Program-made: the position numbers and the translations under genes
In this document: in pieces, positions 36,360 to 47,337 of the stretch
Numbering within the stretch: position 1 is the stretch's first letter
Layout: each line of letters opens with the position of its first letter
The notes under the pieces: generated by a model
Told to the model about the DNA's origin: nothing
What the model saw: the letters and a program-made list of their open reading frames with translations, nothing else
Database searches by the model: none
Assembly (NCBI GenBank): GCA_022695795.1
Contig: MU404089.1
Span: 297,533-361,532, forward strand
Reading direction: 5' to 3'
DNA: 64,000 nt
Origin: Biscogniauxia marginata
Lineage: Eukaryota > Ascomycota > Sordariomycetes > Xylariales > Xylariaceae

Positions 36360-37654
36360 TCAGGCCAAGTATGATAATTTTTTGGCACTTACACAATACC
36401 AGACATGAACGTGCCGATCTCGACGGCGAAGACCACTGCCAACGTTAGTCTGGACGAATTTTGAGCCCTCTTTATAGTCGCCATTCTGGCTCGTCGTATG
36501 TCGTTCTGGTATTATAATCATGTCAATACCCTCGTTGCTCGACTTTAGTCTGTGAGAGCTTTCTTGTAGACCTCTCTCCTGAAGCTCTTCTAGGCTTGCC
36601 TCGCGATGTTCCCTTATGCTTGTCTCACGTAGCTGTTCTTGTAAGCCCATCCCGAGTAGTTGGGCTTCTAAGTCTATGTCTTGTTGCCCGACTTTATCCT
36701 CATTTATCCGTATGCAGTTCACCGTGTCTAGTATATGCTTCATCAAACGCTGCTCCAGCTGTTGCGATTCAGGTTCCTGTCTATATAGATCTGGAGATGA
36801 ACAATCATTGGAGCCTTGATCGCGTGTGAGAGAATTATCGTTCCCGTAAGCTGGCCTTTGGAGCAGCAAAGCAGCATGTCGAAGAAGCTTCGCGGGTCCT
36901 CGACAGAGATGTACAAGGTAGTGCCAGGCCAGACGACGGCAAGTTGGCGTTAAAAGGGCGTAGGCCAAGTAGACAGGTGCTAGCGGGGCTATGTATAGGT
37001 AAAAGACATCTGGTAGAATTAGTGGACTCATGACGTGGTCGTTGTAGGATTCCTCATGTCCAGGACAACGATCCCATTGTCTTCGAACAGCTGTAGGAGG
37101 CGGGCCCAGCTCAGTACCCTTTTCTTCTCGACAACCTAATGGTTCCCAGTTGTGCTAATGGTCTACAAGTTAGTTTCACGACCTGTCGGTAATTTGAGAA
37201 TACAACTTTCAGGTGAACTTGAACTAACCGATTCACATCTCTCAAGGAAGTCCTTCTTTGACGTCCATTGGGCTATTTCAGTGGCCTTCCGGCTCTCCAA
37301 GGCCCCCAGAAACGCCGGCCATACAACGATGACTGTGATGATGAAGGTAAACACCCCAGCAGTTACTCTTATAAAAATGAATATCTTGTGCGCGAATTCT
37401 CGGACTGCATGGTAGAAACCAACAAAACGTTCGGTTGTCATAGCCGGTTGGCTCGAAGTCTGGCTGCTTGCTGCACTCGTTGAATTCGCCACCGGATTTG
37501 AAACCGGGCTTAGCTCTCTGCCACTTGAGGACGATGAAGTATCGCTGGTGGCATGTTTAGATGGGCCTGGAGGACATGCTGGAAACCGTGTCAACTCGTG
37601 GCTGTCATGCGCTGTATTGCCTTGGGGGCTTGCAACGACTGGCAGTTGTTGCAT
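36360..37654 (-). CDS. Two-exon membrane/coiled-coil protein of unknown function
   Basis: Exons 37654-37229 and 37154-36360 join in phase 0 (donor GTTAGT, acceptor CCATTAG) to about 406 residues. Splicing creates the continuous segment around DFLERCES|HNWEPLGCREEKG, which supports the intron. Exon 1 has a Ser/Thr-rich N-terminus, then a hydrophobic helix (VFTFIITVIVVWPAFLGAL) and ARKATE-like EIAQWTSKK. Exon 2 has a Pro-rich turn, a second hydrophobic region (VFYLYIAPLAPVYLAYALL), and a Glu/Gln-rich coiled-coil stretch with repeated LQE units. The C-terminus is uncertain: near 36375-36435 another frame encodes a helix-like LAVVFAVEIGTFMSGIV, suggesting a missed intron or frameshift. The upstream start is also uncertain, since the frame stays open past the ATG. 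I recognise no named family. Confidence 0.5.
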
Positions 37655-38689
37655 AGCGGGCTGGGTATTGAACAGATACTTCAATCAAGAGCATAGAGCT
37701 TCAATAAAATCAACCGTCTGATGTGAATCTGATGGATGATGAGTGGTTTGGAACCTGGAGAAGTTATGACCTCGGAGGGATGCTGCGCCCGCGTCGACAC
37801 GCGTCGAAAGAGGCTGGCAACAGACTGTTTTAACCGCTGTGATTCGTGGCCGTATAATATAAATATGCGTGGTGTCATTGTGTGCATCGCCTCAGATCGG
37901 CTACCTATCATGTGTTACTGCAGCAAAGCTGTGATCACCAATCATATATCAATACTAGGTAAAAACTGAGGCGCATCGCCACGCCCAATGTTATGGAGAA
38001 GTCAACCTTGAGAGGAAAACTGCCTCGGAGTATATGTTGGCATACGGATTGACACCTGTAAGCGCCGCCAAGGCCAGTTAGTCACGAGCTTGAAGTTCAT
38101 TGGGGATAGATACGAGTACAAAATGCGATAATACCAGCGTGCATAGAATGAGAGATGCCTTAAGCAGCAGACTGTATATATATAAGCAGTAGATTCTTAA
38201 AGGACCTCATGAGAGAACTTAGACTCTTAAGCCCCTTAAGGCCAAAGAGAATTATTAGTTGAATTGGAACTACAGTTCCAAGTCCAGCAGCCCTTGTCAC
38301 ACAGAGGATACCGCCATTTGCCTAAGGGAACAATAATGAGGGCCGTTTCCCAAGTCTGAATGCAGCAAATTACTGAAGCACATGGTTAGATCCATTGTTT
38401 TGTCTGGGGACACGGAGTTTCATCGTGAAGACAATCTCTTCTGATGACAAGCATTCCGCAATAATCGAGGGAAGGGAAGCGAATAGTCACGGTAATGACA
38501 ATTATTAGGCAGAGTTAAGAATGAGTAATTGCATGCTTATAATTGCATGGTGGTCGGGATGTATTGCAGCTCGAGTGACAAGTGAGAATCCACTTTCCTT
38601 ATTTCTTTGCTCAACGTCTGTCCTAGGCATGATAGCATCGGGATTAAGCTCGTATAACATAATTATATTGCGTACCTATATTCTTTTGG
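37655..38689. other. Intergenic, AT-leaning
   Basis: No supported gene. A minus-strand frame at 37681-37911 could be an upstream exon of the preceding gene, but no splice joins it convincingly. Confidence 0.35.
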
Positions 38690-40190
38690 CTATGTAGGGC
38701 GCAAGGTAATCCCACTGCACCGTGTAGAACGTTCTTTGGAATGCCATATTAACAACATACGAAGAGAGAGCAGAGTGTGTTTATCCAGAATTAGCTCCAC
38801 AAGATACCATGTGTTGACTGAAGATAGGTAGATATCTATCATTGATTTTAGTGTCAACAGAATACCGGATTTCTTAAGCTCCCCTAGGAGGACCAATGAG
38901 ACGAAGAGCTTGTGACTAGAATCTTGCCCATTCTCCGGTAGGTCTGGGTCGCGACAAATATACCTGGCGTATTCCTTATTATGAGGCAAATCTTCGCCAA
39001 AACCTCTGCAGAGCTCTTTCTGGATGGTAGTTTCTGCTCGTGTCGTGCCCAAGCTTACAATAGTATCGGACAGGGCGATGAAGATGATTAGCCCAGTCTA
39101 TCCCATGTTGTTCGCACATGTGACTTAGTCAAACGCTGCGTCTTGAAAATGATGGTGGAATGCTTGCACACTGGTCAAAGATGCAAACGTAAGGTCGCAT
39201 GTCAACATCAACGTGAGACCTAAAATGTACCGAAGTTAGCAGGTGCTAGCATATCGAGTAACTCATGATCATTAAAGCTTACCTCCACCACTCAGGATTG
39301 CTGATGTCAGCCGCTTTTACTTCCTGAGAACAAAACTGGCACGTTGTGTGAGAAGAGTTGACAGGTACGGCCGGCGGTCGAGGATATATAATCCTACCGA
39401 CTTGACCCGACGAAACGCTACTCCAGATAGTCGGTGAAGACTCCATTGGTTTGTCCTGAATTGGCTTGTACTTATCCATATCGAATGTAGTTGCCTCTGT
39501 GTCGGACCGAATAGCTACACCTTTCCCCTTCGATACTTCTTTAGGCTCGCGCTGCGTTGCAGGTTTGCTCTGATGGCTCTGTTGATATTTTAATCGGTTA
39601 CGCCGATAGATAATAGACGTGGCCAAACGCTTTCTTAACGACTTAGGAGCGGCAGGGAACTTTAGGTCGATGACCGAGAGGATCATCTTCTCGAAACCGT
39701 CCAGGGGCTGACTTCGGGAATACTTCAACACCTCGTCTCCTTCATCGCTCTAGGATGGTTGACGAATCGTTGGGACGAGTCGATGAAGCCGGTCAATAGT
39801 TCCCGCAATCCCATATTCGGCCCAGTCGGGCAGCGCGTCTAAGCGACTGGAGGTATATGTTTGGGCGGCCGGGGTAGATAGAGGTTGTTGTAGGACTTTC
39901 ATATTGTCAGTTTCTAGAGAGTCTCAAGGAACTATCTATTACCCTGCACAAGATTTCGCCTCAGAACATTGAGAAGAAGAATGACTAGTTCCTTCACTTC
40001 CGGGGCTTTTCGAAGCTGTGTGTCGAGCGACGCATTTACAGAGGCGAAGACGCCGAGATAGCTTGCCCATGTTATGAACCTGCGTTGATGGTTGAGCATT
40101 TGCTCGTAATAGTCCGTTTTTTGCAATAGACATTGTACAAAAAGGTCTCTGCAGTCCCCAGCTGTGGTGTAAAATCCTGAAATTTGGTAT
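38690..40190 (-). pseudogene. Decayed fungal zinc-finger-type protein gene
   Basis: Minus-strand segments, spliced at good signals (introns 39942-39896 and 39282-39220), read like a large family of filamentous-fungal proteins with C2H2-like fingers. The N-terminal helix-rich block is at 40190-39943 (MLNHQRRFITWASYLGVF). A middle block carries FPAAPKSLRKRLATSIIYRR. The finger region has CQFCSQEV, WWRSHVDVDMRPYVCIFDQC, MCEQHGIDWANHLHRP and YYCKLGH. The frame is broken by TAG at about 39750-39752 and TGA at 39129-39131. Similarity then seems to pass to another frame near 39000-39050 (EYARYICRDPDLPENG). One alternative is a real gene with unusual introns, but no splice pair removes either stop. 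The family often lies near NLR-like or ankyrin genes; its function is unknown. No clear start codon was found. Confidence 0.6.
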
Positions 40191-43110
40191 CAGCTATCGT
40201 GATAAGACTCTGCGATGTGCTGAAAGCAGTGATAGAAATGATTCACGACGGGATAAGAACAGGGTAAAAAGATTTAATGTTCATTTCAAGGGACTTTCAG
40301 TGAAACCAGATTTTGGATAAATGCCCATCTGATCCACGGTAGCGTTTCCTGTCACCTGGTTGAGAGGTTTCAGGGCTGACAAACAAACTAGGTGTAACGT
40401 GGTTGGGATAGAAATCTAAATAATATGTGTTGGTCTTTGATCAGCGGATACAAAAACACCTAGGTATAACCTTAGCTTTGAGGATAATTTCCATATCAAG
40501 TTGAAGAAACAGATTTGCATCATTACACTACATAAACAGTGCCGTCATACAATATACGGCTCAAGGACCTCCCGGCGGGGGTAAAATAATCTGTGGTGTA
40601 CTCATAAGTGGCTGGATGTACTTATCTGGCCCTAAGAGCCATCTTGTCACGTACTTGTACGAGGTCTGGCTAAAATATTTTGAGAAAAGAATGTCTGAAC
40701 TGTTGTAATATCTCTACCAAAAGTTCGATGCCAGCTGGATGAGAATCGGTTGCAGAGGATCCTGCTTCTGGTTCCCAAGCAGACAACGAACAGCACAATC
40801 ATCGGGACTTCCTTACGTTTGAGGTCAAGAAGACACTTCCTGATGGATCTACACTGGGAGGCTCTGCAATTCTTTCCGGCGAGGAAGTAGTAAGTGTAGG
40901 AATCGAGTTACAGCTGAAATAATTCGCTGAAAGACTTCTTGTATCACCACAGGAAAGCAAATATGAGCTTGCATTATGTATTAACTTCACTAGATCACTC
41001 AGCCTCCTGAGGTTAGATTCTGAAGAAGATGGTTCAGGGCAGCCTAATACCTCTAAAAATGTAGCTTACTTGAAATTACTGCACAGTTCATCGGTATGCA
41101 GATCATATCGTAAAGTATAAATATCATGACCCTCAACTCAAAGGTTCATTTATCCCAGAGACTCCACAGGGATTCTACGATGCAGTGGATCTTTTTACGG
41201 CCTTCTATGTGGCGGTCGAATAACGTAATATTAGCGAGAATTGCGGATATGAATGAGATGTCAACGCCGAGAAAAAGCAAGGTGGGCTATTATGAATATA
41301 CGAAGGTCCCTACAATCTTTTCGCTGAACGACCGAAAGATTCTGGTCTGGAAATCAGCATGTTCTTCTGCCATCGATGAGACAATGTTGCAAGGAATATA
41401 TCCTTTCATATTTTCTCTCATCGTGCTCGGGACACGGCACAGAATATACCAGAAAATAAGGTTATGATACAATGTGTTCCATGGCCTCGTGAGTGGAACG
41501 TCCTTCCATAGGGAACAAGTACTCTTACTAACATAATACGGCATGATAGACCCAAGATGAACAAAAACGATGTCGACGACGGCAATAATATTATAGATGT
41601 TTGCCAACAAGTTCGCTTGCATCAGGATAACCGGTGACTTACCAAGGAATCCCTCGACTAAGGACCATCATGGCCTGTATTAATCAGCCTGCAAGCAGGG
41701 AGCTTTTTGTATGTAAGAAGACCGCTAGCCATGTATCTTTAGTTCAAGCTCTTCACGCAACAACTTCGTTTTCACCCCCCTATAAGGACCGCATCGTGAC
41801 ACCACCATTATCTTTAACATTCGGCCAGACTTGGATGTAGGTCTATTTGCAGTCACCATCCAGTACCTATGTGTCCACCCTATAGAGCAACTCCTTCCAG
41901 TGACACCTGCTGAGTTTCTCGACAGGAGAGACTCGAATACAACTAAGGTTGGCTGGCATAAATATCGGGCAATAACGTTATAGAGAAAAACCCTCATTGT
42001 TAGCACTCCGACTGACAAATCCCCTATACCGGCTATCCTGGTCCGTGGCTACCAGAGGATCGGGATGCCCAGAAAATAAATCCCTGTAAACCATCCAAAC
42101 AAAACCTGATAGTGTGCCCTCTAATGTTCTTGTCGTTTATACGGCTATTGCTGAACATCGAAAAAGGTAGTCTATACTTAACAGGGCAGATGTACCTCGA
42201 ACACTTGAGGTGTGGCAGTCGGATACACACAATGAGGTTGAGAGAGACTTCCAAGGCTCCGTCTCCAAATCTTATCAATCTTCAATTGAAGGTCGCTAGA
42301 ACTATTCGTTGGACTTCAGCCTGGCCCGGGCCAAGTCCCCTAGACAAGACAAGGCTCGGAATTTCCAGGTGGCATGGGAACGTAAGAAATAAGTCCGTAT
42401 TCTGTCCTAGGAGATTTCATATTATTGAGGTCCTCAGCCGGATTACGACTTATCGAGGAGATTACTTATTGTACAGTCGGCTATTTTAATATGATTGAGA
42501 TATTTCATCAAAAATTTGAAACTTATAATTTAATCTTCTATATTTTACTATATTTTATAACATTTTTGAACGTTTAGTATTTAATTGTGAAATTGGTTGT
42601 AAAAGTGTTGGAGGGGAGAGGAGGCATTAATGTTTACTGTATAAATCACGACATTTGAGTGACCGATGGTGAAACATAGCGTGAGTGGAATCAAAGTGGC
42701 GTGAGACACTCGGCGCATGTCATTTTTATTTCCTTTTCCCACTTTCTAGACCTCCAGGGAACATGACAAGTCGGGCCATTGCCCAAGTAAGCATGATGCC
42801 GCCATTATTGTAATAGGGCATCGATCCATCGATTCGCAAAAGAGTATGAGTATAGAAGAAGCCCCCTCCTATCTCTTGATGCTAGTTATTATCACCTCTT
42901 GGGGGTGCTCTGTAGACCCAACTTGTTGAAATCCCTGTCGAATAATTTTGCTAGTTAGTCTATATATTAATGAAATAAAGCCCACCCGTTCTGGTAGTCT
43001 GTCTGATAGGCCTTTCAGTTCTGCAGATATCTGTCAGTATACTGAATTCATCGTATGAGGGAAGTAATCAATGCGATAAATATCCTTTATTCTTCCAGTG
43101 GAGAGACATC
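40191..43110. other. AT-rich region with broken reading frames
   Basis: Several minus-strand frames (41290-41622, 41725-42018, 42033-42278) carry hydrophobic or protein-like stretches ended by stops. One at about 41560-41590 reads DIVFVHLGS, similar to the first strand of fungal lipase-like/SERAC1-like domains (DIVFVHGLGG); this is too weak to call. 42480-42620 is very AT-rich. No intact gene or transposon end was recognised. Confidence 0.35.
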
Positions 43111-45768
43111 ATGTCCGCTCAGCAACTAGCCGTCACTCCTTCGCCCGCTGGGTCCGCTACGCCCTCCGAGCAAGACCTCTCGAGATCTAAGGAAAAGAGC
43201 GACAAAAGGCATCCAGATGACCTGCCTCCTCTAGCTGTGCCAGCCCCGACCCAAGAGACTCGGCGTATGGAGGCAGTACTGGGCGATGCTATCCTACGTT
43301 TCCTGAGAATTCGAAAGGGTCCAAAGGGCGGCGAGCACGATCTCGATGCTGTGCGTACAAACATTAGATATTATACATATGTATGACTAGCGGCTGACTT
43401 GATCAAGGTTGCCACGCAACCCAGCATCTGGGATTCTGAGAACGTAGAGGAGTACAAAGAACTCTACATTCATCCACAGTGGGAGAACTGGTCTGCTTTC
43501 GACCCTAAGTTCCGCTGGACATGGAGGGAAGAGAGGGCAGTACGGCGCAAGGTTGATTGGAAGATCATGGTAGGTATGCATTCAGACGTAGGTCAGAGAG
43601 TGAAGTTGACTTTACTTTTAGGTCTGGTCTTGCATCATGTTTGCTGCTCTGAACATTAATCGAAACAACATCTCCAATGCCGTCTCGGACAACATGCTCG
43701 ACGATCTAGGTATCACTCGTAGTGATTATGTGAGTTCTGCTCTCGACCACACCCCCCCTTTTTTTTCCCGCCCTCGAAGAAGTTCTAGTATTAACTAGTA
43801 ATAGAATATTGGCCAAACCATCTTTCGAGTCGGCTTCTTGATTGCCGAACTCCCATCCCAACTGATCTCCAAGCGGTCAGTCAGATCTCAGTAAAGATCT
43901 CAAGATTCCAGCTAAACTTTTCTAGTATTGGCCCGGACCTCTGGATCCCTATCCAAATTTGCATTTTCAGTGTCATTTCTGCTTTGCAATTTTTCCTCAA
44001 CGGCCGAGCCTCTTTCCTCGCTACTAGATATCTAATGTGAGTTCAATTGCTATTGGAGGTGCAAACCCTCGCTCACCAGTCAGTGCGACGTTCCAAGGTG
44101 GCTTTATCCCGTAAGTATTCGGCGTTCACAGAAATCCACGGTCGCTACTAAGCTATAGACAGAGACTCGATCCTTTACCTCAGTTACTGGTACACTGGTA
44201 GATCGGTAAGTGACCCTCACTATAGTAGTTGGTATTTCTAAACAGCCTGGCTCACTTTCTCAGCTTCCGATTAGATTGGCTTGGTTCTGGATGTCTTCAC
44301 AATTAGGTAAGAGACCTCTGCTTCAGACTTGAAATACATTTCTCATCTCCCCCTTTTAGTCGACATCGGTGTAGGTTTCGCCGCTGTTGGTCTTTTGTCA
44401 ATGCGTGGTATCTTGGGGTACGAAGGCTGGCGGTGGCTGTTTCTCATCGAGTAAGTTATAGTCTTCCTGAAATATTTTGTCAGCGCTAAAACTTTTAGGG
44501 GTGCTTTTACTTGTGAGCGTAATCTACAGCTTCTACTACGAGGGATACTGATTTTAGGAAGTCTTGGTTGGAGTTGCCTCATTCTTCCTCATGCCCCAAT
44601 CACCAGCTAAGACAAAGAGCTGGTGGAACCCTAAAGGGTACTTCACCGAGAAGGAAGAGAAGATAATTGTTAACTCAGGCAAGTGTCCGAACATTAATAG
44701 ATGAAGTCAGGGACGAGTCATTTTTTAACCTTGCCCCCAGTCATACGAGACGACCCTCAGAAAGGAGGAATGTACAACCGACAAGGTCTGTCGGTCAAGC
44801 AGATCTGGGAATGTTCAAAAGACTACGACATGTGGCCATTATACGCCTTGGGTCTGCTGTTTGGACTGCCAAAATATCCAGTCGATCAATATTTGACGCT
44901 CTCCTTCCGAGGCCTAGGATTCAACGTCATTGAGAGTAACTTGCTTTCGATTCCGAATATCGTTGGTTCGAGTATAACTATGTTACTCATCACTGCTTTC
45001 AGTGAGTTGATAAACAATAGGAGTTTCGTAGCGATGGCGGAAGATGCGTGGTTGTTGCCTTGCTTTGCGGCTTTGCTAGCTTTGAAGGATCCGATCAGTC
45101 CTTGGGCTTACTTCGCCATCGCAACTGTATTGTTGTCGTTCCCATAGTGAGTACCGACACACACGGGGCGTGATCAAGAGCTAATTGAACCTAGCACTCA
45201 TCCTCTACAAGTTGCCTGGACGAGTAGGAATGCGGGATCTGTCCAGAACAGAACAGTTTCTGCCTCGTAGGTCAACCCCCTATCTTCTAACTAGCTAGTG
45301 ATCATTCTGACTTATCCTCCAGCCTTTACAACATGTGGGTGCAAGTCAGTGGAATGATCGGGGCAAACAGTAAGTCCTCCCTTTGGCCCGCAGAGTATAA
45401 GCGCTGATTTCCACAGTCTATCAACCCGATGATTCGCCGCGATACTTCAAAGCAAACAAGGGCCTGCTAGTCATCTGTGTTTGGATGTGTGTAAGTCACA
45501 ATCCCTCCCCCCGTTCTGTATCCCTTCTCCTACAAGCGAACACTCATCCCACTTGCAGGTCATACAATACCCAGGCACATATTTTTACTACCGATGGAGA
45601 AACAATACAAAGGCCAGAAAATGGGACGCCATGACCACAGAAGAGCAATACCAGTATAGGAGGACTACGACTGATGAGGGTAACAAGCGGTAAGTTCTCC
45701 TTGACCATCGACTGGAGAACCTTTTAGCTCATCTGCTTGGTAGACTCGACTTCCGTTTCGCGACTTAG
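43111..45768 (+). CDS. MFS transporter, Dal5/Liz1 (anion:cation symporter) family
   Basis: Seventeen exons give 593 residues. Starts and ends: 43111-43350, 43408-43569, 43622-43729, 43805-43875, 43926-44036, 44084-44110, 44163-44205, 44264-44306, 44360-44450, 44499-44512, 44562-44678, 44741-45146, 45195-45266, 45323-45369, 45417-45490, 45559-45689, 45744-45768. Every junction keeps phase. The cytosolic N-terminus ends in [15 protein letters not shown]. Transmembrane helices follow with [55 protein letters not shown], the central loop [14 protein letters not shown], and the tail [11 protein letters not shown]. Relatives import allantoate, pantothenate or nicotinate; the substrate here is unknown. 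Exon 10 is only 14 nt. The intron after exon 11 uses a GC donor (GCAAGT, 44679-44740). The gene appears intact. Confidence 0.88.
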
Positions 45769-47337
45769 AATCCCTGGCCGTAATGAGCCAAAGGCGGGAA
45801 CGAAGCAAAAGACGAGGTGATTTCGGATGTGATGATCTGGTGACGCATGGCCGCGGTTGTCGGGGTGGGGTGGGGTGGGAAGTCTGGCAGGTAGGTTAGG
45901 TACAGCGTAGATAGAGGGAGGGGACACGGCCCGTATATCAATCAATTTGCTGTAACAAAGGGGTGTTTTCTCGAATAGGCCTTCCATGACAGCACCATTA
46001 CGAGATAGGCGATTCTTGACATGCGAATCAGATGTTGCGATCCTCACGGCGGCTCCAACCTTAAAAACTGATCTGTCTGTTGGCTCTACCCTAACCTGGA
46101 AGTTGAATTGTAGATCCGGGCCATAACCTCAGGACCTATGATAGGTACCTACCTAGGTATGGGCTAACCTAGGTACCTAAGGTAGATCTTATCTCGTATT
46201 ACCTAAGGTGCGCTACTTTAGTGCTTGTGTACGAAGTACCTACGTACTGTACCTTGAAGATTCCAGCTAAGGTTTAGGTAGGTAGCTAAGGTTAGGTAGC
46301 TTCGGTCTTAGACTCGATCTCGACCTCGCCTAGATTGTATCATACCAGCCTAGTGTACAAAGCATTTGTTAGTGCTTCAGCTGGTGAATTGCAACACGCC
46401 GCCCGCGTCTCCTTATCTTCTTCCTTTCCTTTTTTCGTCCGCGCCTAGGCACGAACGGTCGTATCATGCAGGCCTAACCGGCAGCTTATCAAATGTCACC
46501 TTGGTTTCTAAAGCTGCGGAAACAGTCAGATTACGCGCTCATCTTTTATCGTGGATTCCGAGTCGAAGCCGGGCATCGGATGAAATACACATCTTACAGC
46601 TGACATCTTACATTTTACACGTTACCGTATCTATCGACCCCGGTGCTGTCAGCAGATAGACGACGGCTAACCATTTGGCTTGTAAGCCTGTCTCAAGTCC
46701 GCTCGCGAGCCCCCCCTGTTCGATACCATGCAGGCCGTCCTCGTAAATGCGCATGCTCTTCCGCTATTGGTATCGCGTGGCTGATTTAGAACAGCCTCGA
46801 GCTCTCAGGTACAGGGTTCTCGGGCCTGAATATCACCACTACTCCCTCACTGTCACCCACCCGCGTTCACGCTGAGATCTGAAGATAGTATTGGCCCGAT
46901 GGTTCCCTTCCAGCTCGCTACATACCGTGATTCCTACTCTATCATTCAATAAATACGTAGCGTGGCGTTAGCCCGGCGACCTCGATAATCTGGTGAGCCC
47001 ACAGACTGCCACTACCCTCTGTGCCCGTCTAGAACCCAATGTCAGCTAATTCCCCTTGGGATACCAATACATTTTTCTGCGGCTGGAGTCGCATCCGGAA
47101 AAGTGATGGCGTCGTAAATGAATAGCTAGGAACAGTGGACCTCGCGCGCCGCCCGTTCTTTTCAAGAGTCTTCTCCCCCGGGATCCCGTTCTATTTTCCT
47201 GTCGTTCATCTCTTAGGTGAAGGTGAATCAAGTGAATAAATCTTCTTCCACTCTCCCCCCTTCTTTCATCCACCACCTAGGTATACACCGTATACGGTAC
47301 GACAGCCATCCGTTCCCATGATCACGGCCTAGGCAAG
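45769..47337. other. Intergenic with TAGGTA-rich block
   Basis: No gene supported. It includes the dense repeat block at about 46140-46300 and a C/T-rich stretch before the GT2 start. Confidence 0.45.
46140..46300. repeat. Palindromic TAGGTACC/CCTAGG-type repeats
   Basis: Interleaved TAGGTA, TACCTA, CCTAGG and GGTACC tetra- and hexamers recur many times and can pair with one another. The same short words are scattered through most spacers in the window. Confidence 0.65.
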
